Shown here: piece by piece, positions 33,601-42,068 of the stretch
Layout of the letters: every line of letters begins with the position of its first letter
How positions within the stretch are numbered: the stretch's first letter is position 1
Source of the DNA: Candidatus Acidulodesulfobacterium ferriphilum
Lineage (GTDB): Bacteria; SZUA-79; Acidulodesulfobacterales; Acidulodesulfobacteraceae
Direction: 5' to 3'
Assembly (NCBI GenBank): GCA_004195035.1
Contig: SGBD01000001.1
Location: forward strand, 602,368-666,367
Length of the DNA: 64,000 bases
The notes under the pieces: model-generated
The model's input: the letters and a program-made list of their open reading frames with translations, nothing else
Databases searched by the model: none
Told to the model about the DNA's origin: nothing
Position numbers and translations under genes: made by a program

Positions 33601-34611
33601 ACCGTTTGCCTCGCCGTCCGTTATAATAATGGAATAATTTCTTGCACAGGTGGCGCCTGTGCTTGCGGTGCTAAGCGAACTTATATAATTGGTATAATAT
33701 TGAGTCATATTTGTAACCATAGACCACATCGGCGTGCCGCCGCCGGCTTTCAAACCTATTACATCACTGTCTGCAGGGTCTTTTAAGTCACCGAAGCCGC
33801 CGTTTTTATAATCTTTATCGTTCCACAAAATATTCTCGATAGCGGCGCCTGCAGTATCCGCAGGTTCAAAAAACTGGTCTCCCGCAGGCACGGTGTTAGC
33901 GCCGGTAATTTGCGGAACCCACAATTCCCAAGGAGATGTTGTAGTTCCTAAATCCTGATTGATAATATACGGACCGTAATCATAGGATACAAAATCTGCC
34001 GCCGTCAAATTCCCGTTGCCGGTGCATGCTAAAGATTCAAACGGATAATTAGTGCCTGTCGGCGGAGGATACGCCCCGCTTTGGATAGGGGTTCCCGAAC
34101 CCCCGGGACTACCGGGATAATGCAACGCGCTTGCGGGATTCGTAAAATCAAGTCCGCCGTCTGCGTTTTTAGCGTATATGCAGTTATCGGCATCGGTAGA
34201 AAGAAGCAGCGGCTGAAAGGTCGCGAAAGCGTAATTGAGATTATTAAAAGACGGATTGGTTACGATGTCCTGAAGCGCCATTTTCGCGTTATATATCTTC
34301 GAAAACACGCTGTTCGAGCCGGGGGCTTGAACCGCCGAAAAAAAAGTTGCTTTTAGCCATGTTTCCGGGGCGTCGGTGCCGCTTGTGGGCGGGGTTGCGG
34401 TCGGATTACTCCAGTTAACCTGTTCGTTCCACATCATAGAACCCGAAGTATCGAGAAAAATTAAAACATTGGGAGGCGCGCTCTGGCTGATGTTAGGCGG
34501 TATATCGACATCGTTCACGCCCGATGCCGCGGCGGCGGAACCCGCAAATGCAAATAAGGCTATATATACGCCGAAAACAATTATCAGGGCTGAAAATACA
34601 CGCTTTAACAT
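30676..34611 (-). CDS. pilY1: PilY1/PilC-like pilus tip or adhesin protein
   Basis: 1311 residues with a signal peptide (ALIIVFGVYIALFAFAGSAA). An N-terminal vWA domain carries the MIDAS motif DTSGS near residue 53. The C-terminal PilC-type beta-propeller has SDPVLVTPPP, VLVAGANDGMVHGFNAAD, FGYIPPDLLPEL, FVDSTPALSDVY and YVGDLGGQMWAFD. Composition is rich in Ser, Thr, Gly and Pro. PilY1 promotes pilus assembly, surface sensing and adhesion. GGAGAAGGGAA precedes the ATG. It is downstream of the minor pilin genes, as usual. Confidence 0.9.
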   Translation of the reverse strand: MLKRVFSALIIVFGVYIALFAFAGSAAAASGVNDVDIPPNISQSAPPNVLIFLDTSGSMMWNEQVNWSNPTATPPTSGTDAPETWLKATFFSAVQAPGSNSVFSKIYNAKMALQDIVTNPSFNNLNYAFATFQPLLLSTDADNCIYAKNADGGLDFTNPASALHYPGSPGGSGTPIQSGAYPPPTGTNYPFESLACTGNGNLTAADFVSYDYGPYIINQDLGTTTSPWELWVPQITGANTVPAGDQFFEPADTAGAAIENILWNDKDYKNGGFGDLKDPADSDVIGLKAGGGTPMWSMVTNMTQYYTNYISSLSTASTGATCARNYSIIITDGEANGYKHTDTPVAVYDLYYPATTGAPNPIETFIIGFGYTAGIGGKSYLQGMADGGVGIDPSNSPAGLAISGAVAGSSPTTLNLSGATVSGTAASGTPPPGGAYITNSAGVLGVVLVGDTISDISGEESDTCETSATNNFATGDCATVTGVDTNNGTITLSNALNSITSLTVSGTIYLPNNLAALTSSLTAIFNQIESQTASFTSPVVNQTSSTSGFVYYANFKAFSLSQPLWGEGNIFLFHLNASGQLSGPGGSALTSSGTINVCDSYWDEPPSSGPACAPGNNLGGAGGLLQAESPSSRNILTSNYNPSTGAVVPDTATGGTSEIPFNTADDSTLAPLLGITSTNYLTVCPSAASVDACADDVINFVLNPNPSDNWKLGAIYHSDPVLVTPPPFAYPSASYQQFKINNASRQNVLVAGANDGMVHGFNAADSWDTTTNSYTCLTGTCGAEMFGYIPPDLLPELTSWYNPAFNPTSATTPDKEYEFVDSTPALSDVYFNNIFSVSGAPAANTVNANSSANAPDCVGTTGADCWHTIAISGERNGGQSYFALGLTNPANVGKTTTPYPDPLWDFSDAANSPAPAATAPMGNTWSQPVISYVCMLNPFYSSSDTGGTGICGNNPQPAASSDTPQFVKTYVGVVGGGYLPDNPAGTVVAGQAVYVLYAEPNPVNTGTATAPVYTDEQELWKFDSSSTGGTDMNYQIPSAVAPVLSTNFRLEAFYVGDLGGQMWAFDTPGGQDITAPVPKTDSDILSNWTGCPLFQSTTTSTATPLNIFFPPAVAYDSLNNLWLFFGTGNMENLNGQNTRDNELIAINTAGIPTGECPTSPYSETNLGNVTTGSTVTATADGWYIKLQPNERLVAPAVVYDNIAYFVTYTPLSPGACGYGTASLYAVNYLTGAGEVTTNTGASSGTVTSIGTGGTSQSGEIGTGVPSAPVISSTISGGKATLTITTQSGQLVQLPIPAQSSAVMPTSWFQLP

Positions 34612-34640
34612 TTCCCTTCTCCTTATCCTAATTTAATTTA

Positions 34641-35258
34641 TTATGGATAACCCGCATTCATCACAGGTCCATAGCTGAATGTCATCCCCGTTTGAATTGT
34701 GTTGGCGCTGTGGGAATTTTGGGTTAAAAAATTTAAATTCCCGTTATAAAAACAGTTCGGATTACTATTCGGACAGCTGTAGCCGGCATGATGGCCGTAA
34801 ACCCCGCTGTATTCATATCCGGACTGATTGAAATTTCCGGGGAAAGGTCCATTGCCGCCGCTATAAACTGAATTGTTAAAATATGAATTTATAATATTGG
34901 CGGGCGTAAAAGGGGCGGGAGGAGAAGAACCCGCATTGCAAATATTGCCGCCTGTCGAGTAGTAATACCAGCCGGATAGCGGGACGCCTGCACATTCTGG
35001 TCCCGCATGCGTCCCCGCATTAGTGGTAATCTGGGACAAAACAACATTCATCCCCGAATTTGCAATATTAAATGTGTACTGGGCAGCCGTACTGCTGCCC
35101 GCGTTTAACACATCGGTTCCAGTAGTGCTTATAGCCACTATGGCAAGCAGGCTGAGTATTATGGTTATTAACAGGACGGTTAAAAGCGCAATGCCGTCAT
35201 TATTATTTACCGGCCTGTTATTACATCTGATATTTTTAACTTTATTTTTTAAATTCAT
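34641..35258 (-). CDS. pilX: PilX-like minor pilin assembly protein
   Basis: 205 residues. The N-terminal helix follows DGIALLTVLLITIILSLLAI, typical of PilX (IALL/VLLVxLIxLxxL). It then has a Gly/Asn/Ser-rich beta region with four Cys. It lies between pilW and pilY1-like, all on the minus strand, with intergenic gaps of about 30 bases. It should act in priming type IV pilus assembly at the inner membrane. Confidence 0.8.
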   Translation of the reverse strand: MNLKNKVKNIRCNNRPVNNNDGIALLTVLLITIILSLLAIVAISTTGTDVLNAGSSTAAQYTFNIANSGMNVVLSQITTNAGTHAGPECAGVPLSGWYYYSTGGNICNAGSSPPAPFTPANIINSYFNNSVYSGGNGPFPGNFNQSGYEYSGVYGHHAGYSCPNSNPNCFYNGNLNFLTQNSHSANTIQTGMTFSYGPVMNAGYP

Positions 35259-35291
35259 AATATAGACTTCTTGTCCAATAAGTAAATTAAC

Positions 35292-36518
35292 TTAACTTCC
35301 ATAAAAAATATTTCTTAAAAATACATTTGAATTAAGCGACTTTAATATATTGTTTCCTATGGTCTGCCCCGCATTTCCCTTAGCGTTAACCCCGTTCAAA
35401 GCGCCGTTATACGGAACATTAATGCTGTAAGCGGGGGAATCGGACAGGGCGACATTGGACTCTCCCATTACAGATAAACTCTCGCTGTATGTGGGGGCAT
35501 AGAAGCCCAAGCCCGCCGCAACCGGCCAGTTATTTACCAGCGCCGGGGGCGGCGCTACAGGCATAATATTAAAAGACGACACATAACTATCAAGTTTAAC
35601 CGCATTGCCGTTCAGGCAGGTCGGGGGAGTATATGCTGCCGGCGGCACAGAATAATATGGCGGCTCCAATACATAAGACGGAGCGTTTGGATTGGCCGCA
35701 TTTGGTCCCACCGTACATTCATATAACGCGCCCGGGTAGTTAAAAGGCGCATTAAAATTATAATATGTTGCGGGCTGCCCCGGCGTTCCAACATTTCCCC
35801 AATAGAACAAAACCTGTTTGAGAACGGAAACGCTCCCTCCTGCGACGCTATCGGGAGGCACCGCATTAGGATTGGCGGTACATACCGCTCCCGCTCCAGC
35901 TCCTACGCCGCCGGCGCCGTTACCCGGATTTGCCTGAATCTGGTTCGATGCCGCCGTAACCTTTGTTACGCATAAAGTTATTGGCGCCGGCGGCGGCGAA
36001 GCCGCAGCTTTAGGGGCAAAAACAGGGTTAATAATATTAATAATCTGCCCGGGAGTAAAATCGCCGGCGCTGCAACCGCCTGACACCGTGAATGTTGCGG
36101 AGCCATTAGGGACGGCAACCGAGGTTATAGTGCATGGGTCGGCAGGGTTTACGGCGGTATCATACATTACCAAAACCTCGTAAGGATTACCGACCCCTGC
36201 CGCCTGCACAATTTGAACAGGCGGAAGCAGGGGCGGAGCGGCTGATTTTGCCGCGTTAACGTAAGCCGACATAAAAATGCCCTGTCCGTAATCGAAACCC
36301 GCCATCCTTAAAGAATATTTTACGGTATTAAATGCCGTATTAAGCCTTTGCTGTTCGGTCGAAACGGACCTGCTTACCCTGAATACTCCTGATTGGGATA
36401 AAAGAATAAAACTCGCCGCTCCAACGACTAACAGCGATATAACAAGGGCTATAATGAGTTCAACAATCGTCAGCCCCTTATTGCCCAAGGCATGTCTTTT
36501 ATTCAACGATTTATTCAT
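35292..36518 (-). CDS. pilW: PilW-like minor pilin
   Basis: 408 residues, longer than typical PilW. The prepilin peptidase motif is NKGLTIVELIIALVISLLVV, with cleavage expected after Gly and Glu at +5 of the mature chain. RVSRSVSTEQQRLNTAF follows. A long Pro/Ala/Asn-rich insertion (about 170-330) accounts for the extra size. Six Cys are present. It belongs to the pilVWX-pilY1 operon. Confidence 0.82.
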   Translation of the reverse strand: MNKSLNKRHALGNKGLTIVELIIALVISLLVVGAASFILLSQSGVFRVSRSVSTEQQRLNTAFNTVKYSLRMAGFDYGQGIFMSAYVNAAKSAAPPLLPPVQIVQAAGVGNPYEVLVMYDTAVNPADPCTITSVAVPNGSATFTVSGGCSAGDFTPGQIINIINPVFAPKAAASPPPAPITLCVTKVTAASNQIQANPGNGAGGVGAGAGAVCTANPNAVPPDSVAGGSVSVLKQVLFYWGNVGTPGQPATYYNFNAPFNYPGALYECTVGPNAANPNAPSYVLEPPYYSVPPAAYTPPTCLNGNAVKLDSYVSSFNIMPVAPPPALVNNWPVAAGLGFYAPTYSESLSVMGESNVALSDSPAYSINVPYNGALNGVNAKGNAGQTIGNNILKSLNSNVFLRNIFYGS

Positions 36519-36575
36519 TTTAAATTAACAAATTTTTAAAATTTTAACATAAATAAAAATAGATAAAATATAAAT

Positions 36576-37103
36576 TTATGAAATTATATCATACTGTGTT
36601 ATAACATGCTGCCTTACCCCTTGCCAGCTAACATTGACCTGCGCATTAACAGCGGCAGGCTGAATTGGATTAGGTGCAAATGTTATTGTTACGGTATAAG
36701 GAACGGTAATGCCGATACCGCCGTTAGTCGGAAATTCGCCGGGGACATAGGCATCGCCTTTAGTCAATACGGGATTAATGCAAGTGGTTACCGTAGTTCT
36801 CGTATCGGGATTTAAAACTGTCGGAGAAACCGTATAAGTATAATTCAACGGCACACCGCCGTAACCGAAGCCGTTTGGCGGCGCGAGGGCGAGGCCGCTA
36901 ATCCCCAGACAGTTTAACTGGCTGACCTGCGCCTGCGCAATACTTGTAGCGGTATTGATTTTAGTGGCAAGCGCATTATTATTAAGAAGCGAAATAGACA
37001 ATGCCATTACCCCCAAAAAAGCAACGGTAAGTATTACCATAGCGATTAACACTTCCAGTAAGGAAGCGCCTTTATTGCCAGCTTTAAAAATACATATTTT
37101 CAT
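36576..37103 (-). CDS. pilV: PilV-like minor pilin
   Basis: 175 residues. The prepilin motif is GNKGASLLEVLIAMVILTVA, with the canonical Glu5 of the mature protein, then FLGVMALSISLL. QAQVSQLNCLG follows the helix as in PilV. It is the first gene of the operon; transcription should start within the 37104-37430 gap. GspI/PilV families are hard to separate by eye; the context favours PilV. Confidence 0.82.
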   Translation of the reverse strand: MKICIFKAGNKGASLLEVLIAMVILTVAFLGVMALSISLLNNNALATKINTATSIAQAQVSQLNCLGISGLALAPPNGFGYGGVPLNYTYTVSPTVLNPDTRTTVTTCINPVLTKGDAYVPGEFPTNGGIGITVPYTVTITFAPNPIQPAAVNAQVNVSWQGVRQHVITQYDIIS

Positions 37104-37430
37104 ATGCTTAATATCATTTTAATAATGAGATTATTATCTGTATTTATTCTTTTATCAGACAACTTTATGATTTTATTATAGCCCATTATTCAAAAAGGTC
37201 AAGTAAAATTATTATGTTATTGTTATATATCGTTATATCAGGCATATCTATTTTTTTATTAATTACGCTTAGTTGCGCTTAAAACTTAACCTAAACTTAA
37301 CAAAATCGTAACATTGCCGTAACAAAAATTTAAAATAATTTTAACTTGCCAAAAGGGTTTACTTAAATTATTATAGATTTTATTATTCACAAAAATCAAT
37401 TAATAAAAATAATAAAACTTTGGAGGTATT
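37104..37430. other. AT-rich divergent promoter region (pilV/ssb)
   Basis: 327 bases between divergent starts. TTTACT near 37360 and AT-rich -10-like boxes downstream could drive ssb. No gene or strong hairpin is seen. Confidence 0.4.
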
Positions 37431-37904
37431 ATGGGCAGTCTTAATAAGGTATTATTAATCGGAAATCTGGGCAAGGACCCCGAACTTCGTTACACCCCCG
37501 ACGGATTGGCGATTCTCAGGTTTTCTATAGCGACGACGGAATATTTTAACGATAAATCGGGTTCTAAAAATGAGAGGACGACATGGCACAACATAGTCGT
37601 GTTCGGAAAAATGGGGCAGAGCATCGCCAATTATTTAAATAAAGGAAAACAGGTTTTTATCGAGGGAAAAATTAACAACCGTTCTTACGACGATAAGGAA
37701 GGAAACAAAAAATACATTACGGAAATAGTCGCGACCAATATTGTCCTGCTTGGCGCCAAAGGCGGTGGGGGGAGCGGGGCGGAAGCCGCCGAAGAGGGCG
37801 GCGCAGCCGGAGCCGGGAGCAATAACTATGCCCATCAGGGCGGAAATGCCGAAAGCGGCTACGGCGGGGCTGGAAGTCAGGACGACGACGATATACCGTT
37901 TTGA
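37431..37904 (+). CDS. ssb: Single-stranded DNA-binding protein
   Basis: 157 residues. OB fold from residue 1 (GSLNKVLLIGNLGKDPELRY; RTTWHNIVVFGKMGQSIANY; KKYITEIVATNIVLLG). A Gly/Ala-rich linker is followed by the acidic tip DDDDIPF, which recruits replication and repair proteins. GGAGGTATT precedes the ATG. Terminated by the hairpin at 37942. Confidence 0.96.
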   Translation: MGSLNKVLLIGNLGKDPELRYTPDGLAILRFSIATTEYFNDKSGSKNERTTWHNIVVFGKMGQSIANYLNKGKQVFIEGKINNRSYDDKEGNKKYITEIVATNIVLLGAKGGGGSGAEAAEEGGAAGAGSNNYAHQGGNAESGYGGAGSQDDDDIPF

Positions 37905-37941
37905 CATGTACCTAATATTAAATTGTAAAGAATTAGTTTAT

Positions 37942-37968
37942 AAGCCCTTAAATTTTAAGGGCTTTTTT
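37942..37968 (+). terminator. Intrinsic terminator of ssb
   Basis: Eleven-base arms aagcccttaaa and tttaagggctt around a one-base centre, followed by a run of T. The stem can open slightly to a normal loop. Confidence 0.88.
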
Positions 37969-38122
37969 ATTAATAACCATTAATTAAAAAAGTGTAAAGA
38001 ATTAAGAACGCCGAATTGATGGAAAAATTCGTCATTTGGCAGTATAATGCTTATAAGCACCGCGTCAAAAAACATCAATTAAACGAACCTTTGCCTATAA
38101 TTGACAGGAAAGGACGGAATAA

Positions 38123-39724
38123 ATGGAAAAATATTACGATTTTATGATAACGAATTATGATAACGAATTAGAAAACAACTATTTGTCAAAAACGGATATT
38201 AAATATCGTCGTTCTTTTGGACAATTTTTTACACCTTTTAATATTGCCTGTTTTATGGCCGATTGGATTTTGAATACCAAAAAAGATAATTTAACAATAC
38301 TTGATCCGGCTGCAGGATTAGGAATATTCGAAAGGACAATAAAATACCGAAATAAAAGCAAAAATATTTATTTTGACCTTTGGGAAATTGATAAAAATAT
38401 AGTTTCCGAATTAAAAAATATAGTTTCCGAATTAAAAATAAATGTCAATATCAATGAATCAGATTTTCTTACAAGCCCATGGGATAAAAAATATGACGGA
38501 ATAATTGCAAACCCTCCATATTATAAGCATCATTTTATCAAAAATAAAGAGGAAATCTTCCAAAAAATTTGTTCAAAAGCATTTTTTAAGTTCAGTATTC
38601 AAAACAATATTTATAGCTGGTTTTTGATTAAATCAATCAATCTTCTAAATTATGGCGGAAAGTTGGCGTTTATTATTCCAAGTGAATTTTTAAATGCAAA
38701 TTATGGAGAAAAAATTAAGGAATATCTGATTACCTCCGGAATAACGTTACACTTAATAAATATTAATTTTACAGAAAATGTTTTTGATAATGCGCTTACC
38801 ACATCTTTAATTATATTAGCCGAAAAGAACCGCGAAAAAAGCTCTGCAGTCAATTTTTTTAATATTTCGGATATTAAACAACTCAATAATCTATCTAATT
38901 TTTTAAAAGAATATCCGATGAAACGGATGAACAATCATGACTTAAATCCAAAAATAAAATGGAGAAATTATTTTAATGAATATAAAAAACAAGGGGAGGA
39001 AAACCTAATCCCTTTTTTAAAAATTGGAAAATTCTCAAGAGGAATTGCAACAGGCTCAAATGAATATTTTACTTTAACGCCGAAAGAAGTTGAAGAATTT
39101 AATATCCCCAATGAGTGCCTATACCCTTGTATAACAAAAGCAAATTTTATAAAAGATATATTATTTTCAAAAAATGATTTTAATCAATTAATAGAACAAG
39201 ATAAAAAAACTTACCTTTTTGACGGCCAAAAATCGGAGCATGAAATCTGTAAACGATATATTAAAAAAGGTGAATCAGAAAATATTCACAAAAAATATTT
39301 AACAAAAAATAGACATCCTTGGTACGCTTTAGAAAAACGAGATGTATCGAAAATATGGGTTTCCGTTTTCAGCCGAAATGGTTTAAAATTTATTTGGAAC
39401 GACAGCGATTGTAAAAATCTCACCTGCTTTCATTCATTTTATCCTTCTGAACTTGGGAAACATTATTTAGATATTTTATTTGTTTATCTCAATACCGAAT
39501 TTGCCAGAAAACTTTTTGATCAAGAGAAAAGAGAATACGGAAATGGGTTAGAGAAATTTGAACCAAACGACATAAACAAATCGCTGATTTTAGACTTTGA
39601 AATTATAAAAAAAGAAGATATGGATGAATTGCGAAGATTACAGATAGAAATCTTTAAAAACAATAAAAAAGATAGACTTGAAATTATTAATAATGCCGAT
39701 TTAATACTTAGAAAATATCTGTGA
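38123..39724 (+). CDS. Type II N6-adenine DNA methyltransferase
   Basis: 533 residues. GQFFTPFNIACFMADWIL precedes the SAM motif LDPAAGLGIFERT (motif I); IIANPPYYKHHF is the catalytic NPPY motif. This is the gamma-class layout with a C-terminal target-recognition domain. Residues about 92-105 contain a perfect tandem NIVSELK NIVSELK from a 21-bp duplication. The gene is much more AT-rich than its neighbours. It converges with the restriction endonuclease gene, overlapping it by 17 bases, and forms an R-M system with the genes to 40821. Confidence 0.92.
   Translation: MEKYYDFMITNYDNELENNYLSKTDIKYRRSFGQFFTPFNIACFMADWILNTKKDNLTILDPAAGLGIFERTIKYRNKSKNIYFDLWEIDKNIVSELKNIVSELKINVNINESDFLTSPWDKKYDGIIANPPYYKHHFIKNKEEIFQKICSKAFFKFSIQNNIYSWFLIKSINLLNYGGKLAFIIPSEFLNANYGEKIKEYLITSGITLHLININFTENVFDNALTTSLIILAEKNREKSSAVNFFNISDIKQLNNLSNFLKEYPMKRMNNHDLNPKIKWRNYFNEYKKQGEENLIPFLKIGKFSRGIATGSNEYFTLTPKEVEEFNIPNECLYPCITKANFIKDILFSKNDFNQLIEQDKKTYLFDGQKSEHEICKRYIKKGESENIHKKYLTKNRHPWYALEKRDVSKIWVSVFSRNGLKFIWNDSDCKNLTCFHSFYPSELGKHYLDILFVYLNTEFARKLFDQEKREYGNGLEKFEPNDINKSLILDFEIIKKEDMDELRRLQIEIFKNNKKDRLEIINNADLILRKYL
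38396..38437. repeat. 21-bp perfect tandem duplication inside the methyltransferase
   Basis: Two copies of a 21-base unit (aatatagtttccgaattaaa plus a) encode NIVSELK twice, in frame. Confidence 0.9.
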
Positions 39725-40604
39725 TAAGCTTAAGTAATTCGTCCTTTTTAATTGCAGTTTTGCCGCCTTCAAAACTTACATAATGAAGCAGTCGTCCGCC
39801 CTCTAATTCTTTTTTACTACCCACCAATTTTGGATATTCGATTTTGTCGCTTAAAATTTTTCCTCTGTCTATATAGATATGAATGGTTTCTTTATATTGA
39901 TTCTTAGGATTTTTTTCAATAACAAAGGCTGGACTACTGTCTATTTTCCCCAATATTTTTTTATTTTTGATTCCCCGCTCATCAATTTGAGCATTTTTTA
40001 ATAATAATAAAATATCTTTAAACGATATGATATAAATCGCGTCAAAAAAGATTTGAACATAAAAATGCGGAACGCCGTATGTTTCAATCCATTTTAAAAC
40101 TACCAATAAATCTTCAACTTTTGGAGTAAAACTCAAATAAGGTCTATTTTTTTTAGGAACAAATTTTTTTGTTAGATATGCGCTTGATCTAACTTCAAAT
40201 CCAGCAATTGCTTTTGGAACAATGGATTTTAAAGTCTCTATCGGCAAATGGCTAATGTCGCCGCCCCATTCATTTCGATAGTCATCAGATTTAAACAATA
40301 AAATATCAGGCCGCTTTCCAATTAAATCAAGCTCGTGTTGATAAGAGTTATAAAATTCTTTAAAGTTTGGGTCGCCGGCAATAATTTTGTCCGATCTTCC
40401 ATATCGCACAGGAATGTATGTTAAATCAGATTCTTTTAAAGCATTGAAAAATAAAACTTCGGCCCAATCTCCCTGCTCACTATGAGTTAAAAAATCTGAA
40501 AATGCCTGCGTTGGAGCATTTCCTCTTTTACGCTTAATACTTAAATCTACAATATTGGATCCTATTTCTTGACTTGTTTTCTGAATGAAATCTTTATAAT
40601 TCAT
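39708..40604 (-). CDS. Type II restriction endonuclease (AccI-like)
   Basis: 298 residues. HSEQGDWAEVLFFNAL, RYGRSDKIIAGDPNF and GKRPDILLFK followed by AGFEVRSSAYL resemble the AccI restriction endonuclease family. RPD and EVR are candidate metal-site positions of a PD-(D/E)xK-like fold. Assignment to AccI, and hence any recognition sequence, is tentative. The start lies one base after the stop of the C-protein gene, so expression should be coupled to that controller. It converges with the methyltransferase. Confidence 0.78.
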   Translation of the reverse strand: MNYKDFIQKTSQEIGSNIVDLSIKRKRGNAPTQAFSDFLTHSEQGDWAEVLFFNALKESDLTYIPVRYGRSDKIIAGDPNFKEFYNSYQHELDLIGKRPDILLFKSDDYRNEWGGDISHLPIETLKSIVPKAIAGFEVRSSAYLTKKFVPKKNRPYLSFTPKVEDLLVVLKWIETYGVPHFYVQIFFDAIYIISFKDILLLLKNAQIDERGIKNKKILGKIDSSPAFVIEKNPKNQYKETIHIYIDRGKILSDKIEYPKLVGSKKELEGGRLLHYVSFEGGKTAIKKDELLKLITDIF

Positions 40605-40605
40605 A

Positions 40606-40821
40606 TTAAAAATCTTTAAAAAAATCTGATATTTTTAAACCGAGAGCTTTTGTGATTTTTTCAATATTTTCAAGCGTGATATTCTTTTCCGCTCTTTCAA
40701 TCATGCCGATATAAGTACGATGAACACCCGCTCTTGCGGCAAGTTCTTCTTGGGAAAGACCCTTCTGATGTCTTTCCTTGCGCACTTTTTCGCCAAATTT
40801 TTCTAATATTGTTTTGCTCAT
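40606..40821 (-). CDS. Restriction-modification controller (C) protein, XRE HTH
   Basis: 71 residues, almost entirely an XRE domain: KVRKERHQKGLSQEELAARA, GVHRTYIGMIERAEKNITLE, then KITKALGLKISDFF. The size and the one-base spacing before the endonuclease gene are typical of C proteins, which delay endonuclease expression until the host is methylated. Autoregulatory C-boxes are expected just upstream; inverted repeats occur at 40858-40906. Confidence 0.88.
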   Translation of the reverse strand: MSKTILEKFGEKVRKERHQKGLSQEELAARAGVHRTYIGMIERAEKNITLENIEKITKALGLKISDFFKDF

Positions 40822-40857
40822 AAACTTATAAGATTTATAACTTTAAACTGATTATCA

Positions 40858-40906
40858 GTATATGCTCTTGCTAATTTTAGTTCTACATACTATAATTAGC
40901 ATATAC
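40858..40906. promoter_or_regulatory. Inverted repeats upstream of the C-protein gene
   Basis: gtatatgct (40858-40866) pairs with agcatatac (40898-40906), and gctaatt (40870-40876) with aattagc (40894-40900), as nested arms. They lie 37-85 bases before the C gene start. This is a candidate operator for the controller protein; it does not match a named C-box consensus. Confidence 0.4.
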
Positions 40907-41068
40907 AATCTTGTTTTGATTAGTGGTTGACAAAAAATCAGTATGACTGCTGGAAATTACTTATTTAATATTAAATTACCGGTGTTTTGCAAGAGCTGTT
41001 TATTACGGAAAATATAAGGTAATCCCGATTAGAACGGAAATTATTAATGCAAGGCTCTGGATTATCTT

Positions 41069-41284
41069 ATGGAAAAATTAAGAGGACAAAAGGTGTTTTT
41101 AAGATACGACAGCTTGAAGTACGATAATAAAAACAATCTTCTCTGCTATCTTTATTTGCAAAATAAAACATTCATTAACGCTCATCTTATAAAAGAAGGA
41201 TTGGTTTCGGTCGATACGAATACGGATTTTAAATATAAAGAAAGGTTTATTAATATGACAAAAGAGAGTCATGCCGAAAACTAA
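41069..41284 (+). pseudogene. C-terminal fragment of a thermonuclease (SNase-like) protein
   Basis: 71 codons. KLRGQKVFLRYDSLKYDNKN and LLCYLYLQNKTFINAHLIKE match the last strands and helix of staphylococcal-nuclease folds, then FKYKERF. The N-terminal half with the catalytic Arg and Asp is missing. A few codons upstream in frame (ALDYL) still look homologous before a stop at 41045, so the break lies further up, possibly a frameshift. Not expected to be active. Confidence 0.6.
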
Positions 41285-41339
41285 AAATTTGATTTTTATT
41301 TGGATTTGATAATTGCGAAAAATAATTTATAATTAAATC

Positions 41340-41699
41340 ATGATAGATAAATATTTTTCGACGCATATCAGGGATGAGGCTATTAAGCGCAAAAAGCTGG
41401 AGATGGAAAGGCTGAGGCAGAGTTTGCTTAAAAACGCCGTTACGGCTATTGCGGAATTAAGACGAACGGTTAGCTTTAAAGATGCTTTCATATTCGGCTC
41501 TTTGACAAAACCTTTTAAATTTGGCATAAATTCCGATATTGATATTGCCTTTTCCGGCCTTAAGGATAGAGATTTTTTTAAAGCCGCTTCATTTATATCA
41601 AGTGAAATTGGCAGGGAGGTCGATGTTATTCAACTCGAAGGATTCAGATTTGCCGAAAAAATCAAAAAAGAAGGAATAAAATGGAAGCCAGAGATATAA
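41340..41699 (+). CDS. MNT-type nucleotidyltransferase, orphan
   Basis: 119 residues. FIFGSLTKPFKFGINSDIDI is the minimal nucleotidyltransferase signature (GSxxx...SDID), with a third acidic residue in REVDVIQ. These proteins usually pair with a HEPN toxin as an MNT-HEPN module. The next frame, ATG at 41682 overlapping this gene's end, stops after ten codons (MEARDINKII), suggesting that the partner was lost. Confidence 0.75.
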   Translation: MIDKYFSTHIRDEAIKRKKLEMERLRQSLLKNAVTAIAELRRTVSFKDAFIFGSLTKPFKFGINSDIDIAFSGLKDRDFFKAASFISSEIGREVDVIQLEGFRFAEKIKKEGIKWKPEI

Positions 41700-41792
41700 A
41701 TAAAATAATATGAAGCCCAAAAAAAATTTTGAAATGATTTTTTTAGGTAAAAGGGGAATAAAGTATATTTTGCTCAATAGTTAAAGGATGCA

Positions 41793-42068
41793 TCATGTTT
41801 TCCTATTTTCGGCAATCTTATATACTTTTTTTCTGTGCAATATTGCAAGTATATATATTTTGTTATCCTCGACTTTAAAAACTATCCTATAATCCCCGAT
41901 TCTGAACTTTCTATACGGCTTAAGCGAACCCCTTAAGGGTATTCCGTAAAATTCCGGCTTCTCTTTCACTTTATTGTTTATAGCTTCTTTGATTTTTATA
42001 AGATATTTTTTAGGTATTTCCTTAAGGTCGTTATGAACATCGTTATGAAAGAATATTTCAAATTCCAT
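41793..42068 (-). CDS. RelE/ParE-family toxin
   Basis: 91 residues from the ATG at 42068. The longer in-frame upstream extension lies in antitoxin coding sequence and is not used. FHNDVHNDLKEIPKKYLIKI, PLRGSLKPYRKFRIGDYRIV and AILHRKKVYK are standard RelE/ParE features: helical hairpin, basic catalytic strand, C-terminal HR. It overlaps the antitoxin gene by 11 bases. Likely an mRNA interferase or gyrase inhibitor; subtype not decided. Confidence 0.85.
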   Translation of the reverse strand: MEFEIFFHNDVHNDLKEIPKKYLIKIKEAINNKVKEKPEFYGIPLRGSLKPYRKFRIGDYRIVFKVEDNKIYILAILHRKKVYKIAENRKT

